Assembly: GCA_947589335.1 (NCBI GenBank)
Contig: CANPZH010000052.1
Span: 1-9,537, forward strand
Direction: 5' to 3'
Source: an uncultured Clostridia bacterium
GTDB lineage: Bacteria; Bacillota; Clostridia; Christensenellales; Borkfalkiaceae
DNA length: 9,537 nt
The translations under genes were made by a program, and so were the position numbers. This document shows, piece by piece, positions 5,020 through 9,537 of the stretch (within the stretch, counting starts at the first letter, position 1; the number at the start of each line of letters is the position of its first letter). The notes beneath the pieces are model-generated. The model saw nothing but the letters and a program-made list of their open reading frames with translations. It was not told the DNA's origin and ran no database searches.

Positions 5020-6306
5020 CTTGCAATTGACATCGGAGCGTCGAGCGGACGGCATATCGTCGGCAGACGGGACAACGGAACGATCACAACGGAAGAGGTG
5101 TACCGCTTCCCCAACGGCGTAAAGGAGGAGAACGGACATCTCATATGGGACGTGGAGGAGCTCTTCCGCCATGTCAAAGAGGGGATCGCGGCGGCATTCG
5201 GGAAATATCCCGGCATCGAGAGCCTCGCGATCGACACCTGGGGCGTGGATTATGTGCTGCTCAACGGTGACAGGGAGCTCTTTCCCTGCTATGCCTACCG
5301 CGACAGCCGCACGGAGAAGGCCATTCCGCTCGTCCATGAAAAGATCCCCTTCGAGCAGCTCTATGCAAGAACGGGGACCCAATTCCAGCCCTTCAACACG
5401 ATCTATCAGTTCTACGACGAACTTCTGAGCGGAAGGCTCAAGAAGGCGACGGATTTCCTCATGCTGCCCGAATATCTTTCCTGGAAGCTGACGGGCGTCA
5501 AGGCGCACGAATTCACGAACGCCACGACGACCGGCCTCATGGGCGCAGACGGGGAATACGACAGGGAGATCCTGAAAAAGCTCGGATTCCCGCGGAAACT
5601 GTTCGGCGGGATCGTCCGCCCCGGGACGGCGCTCGGAAGCCTCTTGCCCGCGGTCGCGGAGGAGGTCGGCGGGAATTGCAGCGTCGTGCTCTGCGCCTCC
5701 CACGACACCGCGAGCGCGGTCGAGGGGATCCCCATCGAGGGGGACGAGCCCTACATCTCTTCGGGGACGTGGTCGCTGCTCGGCGTGAAGGTGCCCTCGG
5801 TCATCTCGGACGAGAAGAGCCGCAAGGCAAATTATTCCAACGAGGGCGGCGTGGGATACGTCCGCTACCAGAAAAACATCATGGGACAGTGGGTCGTCAA
5901 CCGTCTGCGGGACGAGCTCTGCCCCGGCAAGCCCTTCGGGGAGATCACCGAGGAGGCGAGGAAGAGCTCCTTCCGCGAATTCGTGGACGTGAACGATCCC
6001 GTCTTCCTTGCGCCCAAGAGCATGAAGGAGGCGTTCGACTCCTGGTTCGAGAAGGGGAGCGGCCCCAAGACGGAGCAGGATTACTTCAACTGCGCCTATC
6101 TCTCCCTCGCGATGGGGTACATGACGGCGATCCAGGAACTCGAGGAGAACCTCGGCAAGAAGTTCACGAAGCTCTATATCGTCGGCGGCGGCGCCAAGAA
6201 CGGCTATCTGAACGAGCTGACCGCCGAGGCATGCAGGCTCGAGGTCGTTGCGCTCCCGATCGAGGCGACGGCGATCGGAAATCTGAAAATTCAAATGGAG
6301 CGCTGA
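5008..6306 (+). CDS. rhaB: Rhamnulokinase (FGGY family), short C-terminus
   Basis: Phosphorylates L-rhamnulose to L-rhamnulose-1-phosphate with ATP in the cytoplasm. The N-terminus MKTYLAIDIGASSGRHIVG is the family's phosphate-binding start and fixes the ATG. IDTWGVDYVLLN (75-86), NATTTGL (171-177), ASHDTASAV (230-238, Asp233 as expected catalytic base), SSGTWSLLGVK (251-261), the nucleotide-site GGGAKN (393-398) and EATAIGN (419-425) are all present. The protein is 432 residues; rhamnulokinases usually have about 465-490 and run 40-60 residues past EATAIGN, whereas this one stops seven residues later. Neither other frame encodes the missing part. It is first in the operon: AGGAGG for rhaA lies in the 37-nt gap that follows. 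The only SD-like bases, GGTGA at 5000-5004, stand 3 nt from the ATG, which is unusually close. Identity is nearly certain; full activity is less so. Confidence 0.95.
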   Translation: MKTYLAIDIGASSGRHIVGRRDNGTITTEEVYRFPNGVKEENGHLIWDVEELFRHVKEGIAAAFGKYPGIESLAIDTWGVDYVLLNGDRELFPCYAYRDSRTEKAIPLVHEKIPFEQLYARTGTQFQPFNTIYQFYDELLSGRLKKATDFLMLPEYLSWKLTGVKAHEFTNATTTGLMGADGEYDREILKKLGFPRKLFGGIVRPGTALGSLLPAVAEEVGGNCSVVLCASHDTASAVEGIPIEGDEPYISSGTWSLLGVKVPSVISDEKSRKANYSNEGGVGYVRYQKNIMGQWVVNRLRDELCPGKPFGEITEEARKSSFREFVDVNDPVFLAPKSMKEAFDSWFEKGSGPKTEQDYFNCAYLSLAMGYMTAIQELEENLGKKFTKLYIVGGGAKNGYLNELTAEACRLEVVALPIEATAIGNLKIQMER

Positions 6307-6343
6307 TCTGCCGGGAAGGCGGACCGCTCTATGGAGGATATCA

Positions 6344-7591
6344 ATGACATACTACGAAATCGCAAACAAGCTCTATGCAACTTACGGCGTGGATACCGAA
6401 GCGGCTCTCGATAAACTTGCGGAGATCCCCATTTCCATCCACTGCTGGCAGGGAGACGACGTCATCGGCTTTGACGGGTCCGACAGTCTCTCGGGCGGCA
6501 TCCAGACGACGGGGAACTATCCCGGCAGGGCGCGCACCTTCGAGGAACTCAAGGAGGACATTCGGAAAGCGTTCTCCCTGATCCCCGGCAAGAAGCGGCT
6601 CAATCTGCATGCCAGCTACGCCATCCTCGGCGCGGACAAGGGCAAGGTCGACCGCGACGGCTACACCTACAAACACTTCGAGCCGTGGGTCGCATTCGCA
6701 AAGGAGATCGGGCTCGACGGCATCGACTTCAACCCGACCTTCTTCGGACATCCGAAGATGAAGGACGGGCTGTCCCTCTCCTCGCCCGACGAAGAGACGC
6801 GGAAATTCTGGGTGGAGCACGGCAAGCGCTGCCTCGAGATCGCGGCGGAGCTCGGCAAGGCGTTCGGGAAACCCTGCCTCGTCAACATCTGGATCCCCGA
6901 CGGCTTCAAAGACGTCCCCGCCGACAGGCTCACGCCCCGTCTGCGCCTGAAGAGATCTCTCGACGAGATCCTCGAAAATTACGACAAACAGTGGGTGATC
7001 CCCGCCGTCGAGAGCAAGGTGTTCGGCATCGGGCTCGAGAGCTACACGGTCGGCTCCAACGAATTCTATCAGAATTATGCCGCGAAGAAGGACATCTGCT
7101 GCCTTCTGGACAACGGGCACTATCATCCGCTCGAATATGTGAGCGACAAGATCCCCGCTCTCCTTGCGTTCTACGACAAGGTCGCCCTCCACGTCACCCG
7201 CGGCGTGCGCTGGGACAGCGACCATGTGGTGCTCTTCGAGGACGAACTCAAAGAGATCGCGAAGGAGATCGTGCGGAATAACGCGACCGACAAGGTACTC
7301 ATCGGGCTCGACTATTTCGACGCCTCCATCAACCGCGTCGCGGCATGGGTGACGGGCGCAAGGAATATGCAGAAGGCGCTCCTGTTTGCCCTTCTCCAGC
7401 CCAACGACAAGCTCAAGGCGCTGCAGGACGGCGCGGAGTTCACCGAGCTCATGAATGTGCAGGAGGAGCTGAAGACGCTGCCGCTCGGCGCGGTGTGGGA
7501 GGAGTATCTTTCCCGCACGAAGACGGCGGGCGCAGACTGGCTCACCGAAGTGAAGAAGTACGAGGCGGAAATTCTGAGCAAGAGAAACTGA
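6344..7591 (+). CDS. rhaA: L-rhamnose isomerase
   Basis: Interconverts L-rhamnose and L-rhamnulose in the cytoplasm, the first catabolic step. The 415 residues match the family's usual ~418. It begins with the typical MTYYEIANKLYATYGVDTEAAL, then ISIHCWQGDDVIGF (30-43). The metal-site residues are in place: Glu223 in AVESKVFGIG, Asp256 and His259 in LLDNGHYHP, His283 in LHVTRGVRWDSDHV with Asp291/Asp293, and Asp323 in IGLDYFDAS. Each lies 11 residues before the E. coli RhaA ligand positions as I recall them (E234, D267, H294, D334), so the enzyme looks intact. GGAGG at 6333-6337 stands 6 nt before the ATG. It lies between rhaB and the rhamnosidase gene, whose ATG follows its TGA by 6 nt. Confidence 0.97.
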   Translation: MTYYEIANKLYATYGVDTEAALDKLAEIPISIHCWQGDDVIGFDGSDSLSGGIQTTGNYPGRARTFEELKEDIRKAFSLIPGKKRLNLHASYAILGADKGKVDRDGYTYKHFEPWVAFAKEIGLDGIDFNPTFFGHPKMKDGLSLSSPDEETRKFWVEHGKRCLEIAAELGKAFGKPCLVNIWIPDGFKDVPADRLTPRLRLKRSLDEILENYDKQWVIPAVESKVFGIGLESYTVGSNEFYQNYAAKKDICCLLDNGHYHPLEYVSDKIPALLAFYDKVALHVTRGVRWDSDHVVLFEDELKEIAKEIVRNNATDKVLIGLDYFDASINRVAAWVTGARNMQKALLFALLQPNDKLKALQDGAEFTELMNVQEELKTLPLGAVWEEYLSRTKTAGADWLTEVKKYEAEILSKRN

Positions 7592-7597
7592 ACTCCC

Positions 7598-9193
7598 ATG
7601 AGACAAGTGATCAAAGAATCGGTGTTCCCCGTGCGGATCGTCCGCACCGAGGGGAAGATCGCGCATGCAGAACGTCTTTTACAACCTGTAGAACTTCAAA
7701 TCGGGCTTTTGGAGCCCGATTTGGTCTGCGTTTCGGGGAAGGGATCCATTATCCTCGATTTCGGGAGAGAACTGCACGGCGGAGTGCGGATCCTCGCATG
7801 GCTCGTCGACGGCGGGTTTGCCCGCGTGCGCATCCGCACGGGCGAGTCCCTCACGGAGTGCTGCGCCGAGCTCGGCGAGCGGGGGGCGGGGAACGACCAT
7901 ACCCTTCGCGACACGGAGACCGTGCTGCCCTTCCTCTCCGACCAAACCTTTTTCAAGACGGGTTTCCGCTTCGCCCGCGTCGACTTTTTGGAGGAGCGGG
8001 CGCTCTCCGTCAAGGCGATCGTCGCCGAGAGCGAGGGACGTGACTTAAGGCCCGTCGGCTCCTTCTGCTGCAACGACGAACGCGTCAACAAGATCTTCGA
8101 CGTCGCCGTCCGCACCCTTCTGCTGAATACGGGCGATTACCTCTGGGACGGCATCAAGCGCGACCGTCTCGTCTGGGTGGGGGATATGCACCCCGAGATC
8201 ATGGGCATCATGGCGCTGTTCGGGCGCGAGGAGGCGGTGGACAGGTCGATCGACTACTGCATGAACCACACCCCGCTGCCGAACTGGATGAACAAGATGC
8301 CGACCTACACCGCATGGTGGCTCGTCATCCTGTACGACTATTGGATGCAGAACGGCAACACCGGGAGCCTCCTTGCGAAAAAGGAGTACATTTACGGCTG
8401 CTTTTTGCAGGTCTCCGGGCTCGTCTCGGAGGATGGGTCTCTCCACATCCCCGAAGGCGGCTTCTTCGACTGGCCGAGCCACGGCTATGAAGACGAGCAG
8501 GAGGGCGTCCGCGCGCTTCTCGTCCTGACCGCCGAGTGCTGCGCGAAGATGTTCCCCGTCATCGGGCTCGATCCCGCGGAGTGCAACGCTCTTTCTGAGC
8601 GGCTCCGCCGGAAGATCGGCAAGGTCGAATCCTTCAAACAGTGCGAGGCGTTCAAGGTCTATGCCGGCATCAAGCGCGCGGCGGATTCCTATGAGTTCCT
8701 CGTCAAGAACGGCGCGCACGGCATGAGCGCGTTCATGAGCTATTATATCCTGAGCGCGATCGCAGACGCGGGTCACCCCGAGAAGGCGGTCGAACTCATG
8801 AAGGAGTACTTCGGCGGAATGCTCGATATGGGCGCGACGAGCTTCTGGGAGGATTTCGATCTCGACTGGACGGTCGGGAGCGCACCCATCGACCGCTTCC
8901 CCGAGGCGGGCGAGCACGACATCCACGGCGACTTCGGAAAACACTGCTACATCGGATTCCGCCACAGCCTCTGCCACGGCTGGTCGTGCGGTCCCGTTCC
9001 CTTTCTGATGCGGAAGCTCACGGGCATCGAGCCCCTCGAAGCGGGCTTCGGAAGGCTCCGCGTGCGCCCTGTTTCGGGCGGCTTCACTTGGTACGAGGTG
9101 AACTATCCGACGCCGCAGGGCATCATCTCCGTCCGCTACCGTGACGGAAAATTCGACGTCTCCGTCCCGGAGGGCGTCACGATCGAACCTTGA
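7598..9193 (+). CDS. Cytoplasmic GH78-like alpha-L-rhamnosidase
   Basis: Predicted to hydrolyse terminal alpha-L-rhamnosyl groups, feeding RhaA. There is no signal peptide, so it would act on rhamnosides that have been imported. Residues ~45-150 are a beta-sandwich (LDFGRELHGGVRI, RIRTGESLTE, NDHTLRD, TGFRFARVDF). Residues ~160-470 are the (alpha/alpha)6 barrel, with DGIKRDRLVWVGDMHPE (184-200), GATSFWEDF (412-420) and HGWSCGPVPFL (460-470). Residues ~475-531 are the C-terminal beta domain (GFGRLRVRP, TPQGIISVRY). In GH78 the acid is a Glu in an R-(D)-E-R motif; here the place is taken by RDR with Asp189. Glu418 in the WE pair is the candidate base. At 531 residues it is much shorter than the common 900-1000-residue GH78 enzymes. 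No clear ribosome binding site precedes it, so translation probably couples to rhaA. Fold and family are fairly sure; exact substrate is not. Confidence 0.85.
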   Translation: MRQVIKESVFPVRIVRTEGKIAHAERLLQPVELQIGLLEPDLVCVSGKGSIILDFGRELHGGVRILAWLVDGGFARVRIRTGESLTECCAELGERGAGNDHTLRDTETVLPFLSDQTFFKTGFRFARVDFLEERALSVKAIVAESEGRDLRPVGSFCCNDERVNKIFDVAVRTLLLNTGDYLWDGIKRDRLVWVGDMHPEIMGIMALFGREEAVDRSIDYCMNHTPLPNWMNKMPTYTAWWLVILYDYWMQNGNTGSLLAKKEYIYGCFLQVSGLVSEDGSLHIPEGGFFDWPSHGYEDEQEGVRALLVLTAECCAKMFPVIGLDPAECNALSERLRRKIGKVESFKQCEAFKVYAGIKRAADSYEFLVKNGAHGMSAFMSYYILSAIADAGHPEKAVELMKEYFGGMLDMGATSFWEDFDLDWTVGSAPIDRFPEAGEHDIHGDFGKHCYIGFRHSLCHGWSCGPVPFLMRKLTGIEPLEAGFGRLRVRPVSGGFTWYEVNYPTPQGIISVRYRDGKFDVSVPEGVTIEP

Positions 9194-9211
9194 CGGATCT
9201 ATGACCGACAG

Positions 9212-9242
9212 CCGCGCGCCGTGATAATCGGCGCGCGGTTTT
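9212..9242 (+). terminator. Intrinsic terminator of the rhamnose operon
   Basis: A perfect 10-bp stem (CCGCGCGCCG, loop TGATAAT, CGGCGCGCGG; 9212-9238) starts 18 bp after the rhamnosidase stop and is followed by TTTT. The short T run makes it weaker than the one at 4105-4130, so some read-through into the gene at 9257 is possible. Confidence 0.8.
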
Positions 9243-9256
9243 GCATAGAATAGAGT

Positions 9257-9537
9257 ATGAAATACCCAAAGAGCCGCGGCAATGCGGCAACTTTTTTTGC
9301 CGCATTGGCGGTGTTCGTCGGAACGGTCTGCCTGTTTATCGGGGTGTTTTGGTGGTACGGGGAGGATGAGTTCCGCGTCTCTCCCGGGAAGGAGTACTAC
9401 TTTCTCGTGCGGGACTGCGAATCCGCAACGGCTGCCGCCGTCGCGGGGCAGGTCTACCTCGCGGGCGGGGCGGGCTATCTGCTCGAGACGGGGGAGGGCG
9501 TGATCCTCTCCTGCTATTTCCGCCTGCAAGACGCGGA
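9257..9537 (+). CDS. N-terminal part of a small membrane protein, possibly with a SPOR-like extracytoplasmic domain (3' end outside window)
   Basis: The frame is open from the ATG at 9257 to the window end (93 codons). A basic start (MKYPKSRGN) precedes one hydrophobic segment at about residues 10-34 (FFAALAVFVGTVCLFIGVFWWY), so the rest would lie outside the membrane. Residues ~40-93 contain PGKEYYFLVRDCESATAA, then AGQVYLAGGAGYLLETGEG and VILSCYFRLQDA. This resembles small Clostridia membrane proteins with a SPOR-like peptidoglycan-binding fold; I say so from memory, without a search. The ribosome binding site is weak (AGAATAGAG) and the gene lies just behind the operon terminator, with no convincing promoter of its own. 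An 11-bp hairpin occupies codons 8-17. It is probably unrelated to rhamnose use. Confidence 0.72.
   Translation, partial: MKYPKSRGNAATFFAALAVFVGTVCLFIGVFWWYGEDEFRVSPGKEYYFLVRDCESATAAAVAGQVYLAGGAGYLLETGEGVILSCYFRLQDA
9280..9307 (+). repeat. Perfect 11-bp inverted repeat inside the start of the small membrane protein gene
   Basis: CAATGCGGCAA (9280-9290) pairs exactly with TTGCCGCATTG (9297-9307) across the 6-nt loop cttttt. It lies 23 bp inside the coding region. It is not followed by a T run on either strand, so it is not a standard terminator; as RNA it would be a stable hairpin just after the start codon. Confidence 0.8.

Noticed and set aside
5008..5022. Catabolite-response (cre) site at the rhaB start (ATGAAAACATATCTT)
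   Set aside because: It lacks the central CG and the right-hand C is one position off the usual cre pattern; an AT-rich chance match is more likely.
6284..6347. Frameshifted remainder of rhaB
   Set aside because: Both other frames after EATAIGN were read. One ends at 6286 and the other gives SENSNGALICREGGPLYG-type sequence unlike the FGGY C-terminus, so a single frameshift does not explain the short protein.
4993..9529. Large minus-strand frames opposite rhaB, rhaA and the rhamnosidase (4993-6294, 6341-7666, 8045-9529)
   Set aside because: All mirror clear enzymes on the plus strand and read as Arg/Val/Asp-rich shadow sequence.
1..9537. tRNA, rRNA, riboswitch, insertion sequence, attachment site or CRISPR array
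   Set aside because: No cloverleaf, rRNA core, transposase, terminal inverted repeats or repeat-spacer pattern was seen, and no gap longer than 121 bp exists between genes.

Overview
The window looks like a chromosomal carbohydrate-use region from a GC-rich Clostridia-type (Bacillota) bacterium. The evidence is strong AGGAGG-type ribosome binding sites, Gram-positive lipoprotein signals with long Pro/Glu/Asp/Lys linkers, a DeoR regulator next to the rhamnose genes as in Bacillus, and an uncommon C-terminal GCGG-hydrophobic-KKKK tail of a sort I associate with uncultured Christensenellales-like gut Clostridia (from memory, low certainty). Coding DNA is visibly GC-rich, whereas the 4887-5007 divergent promoter region is AT-rich.

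Left part (1-2880, + strand) is a tightly packed surface-protein operon. It holds the 3' end of an exported protein with a Pro-rich stalk and a C-terminal anchor, then two tandem paralogous lipoproteins with a CE2-like jelly-roll plus an SGNH/GDSL esterase domain. Genes overlap or are separated by 10 nt, and each carries its own degenerate repeat linker. They are probably cell-surface deacetylases acting on acetylated polysaccharide.

Middle part (2881-5007) is regulatory. A LacI-family gene (+) has its own promoter with a dense cluster of small palindromes. It converges on a DeoR-family gene (-) that ends in a clear intrinsic terminator. The DeoR gene diverges from the rhamnose operon across 121 bp that contain a perfect TTGACA-17-TATAAT promoter on the minus strand and a good TGGACA-17-TATGAT promoter on the plus strand.

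Right part (5008-9193, + strand) is a three-gene L-rhamnose operon: rhamnulokinase (rhaB), L-rhamnose isomerase (rhaA) and a cytoplasmic GH78-like alpha-L-rhamnosidase, closed by a 10-bp hairpin terminator. The inferred order of events is release of L-rhamnose from an imported rhamnoside inside the cell, isomerisation to L-rhamnulose, then phosphorylation to L-rhamnulose-1-phosphate. The aldolase (rhaD), mutarotase and transporter are not in the window. A separate small membrane protein gene begins at 9257 and runs off the end.

Most of the window is a recognisable sugar-catabolism locus; I do not see a wholly new system. The points most worth a second look are the RhaB reading frame that ends just after its EATAIGN motif, the nearly leaderless rhaB transcript, the altered acid motif of the short rhamnosidase, the missing last-block Asp in both esterases, the C-terminal GCGG sorting-like tail, and the palindrome cluster upstream of lacI.
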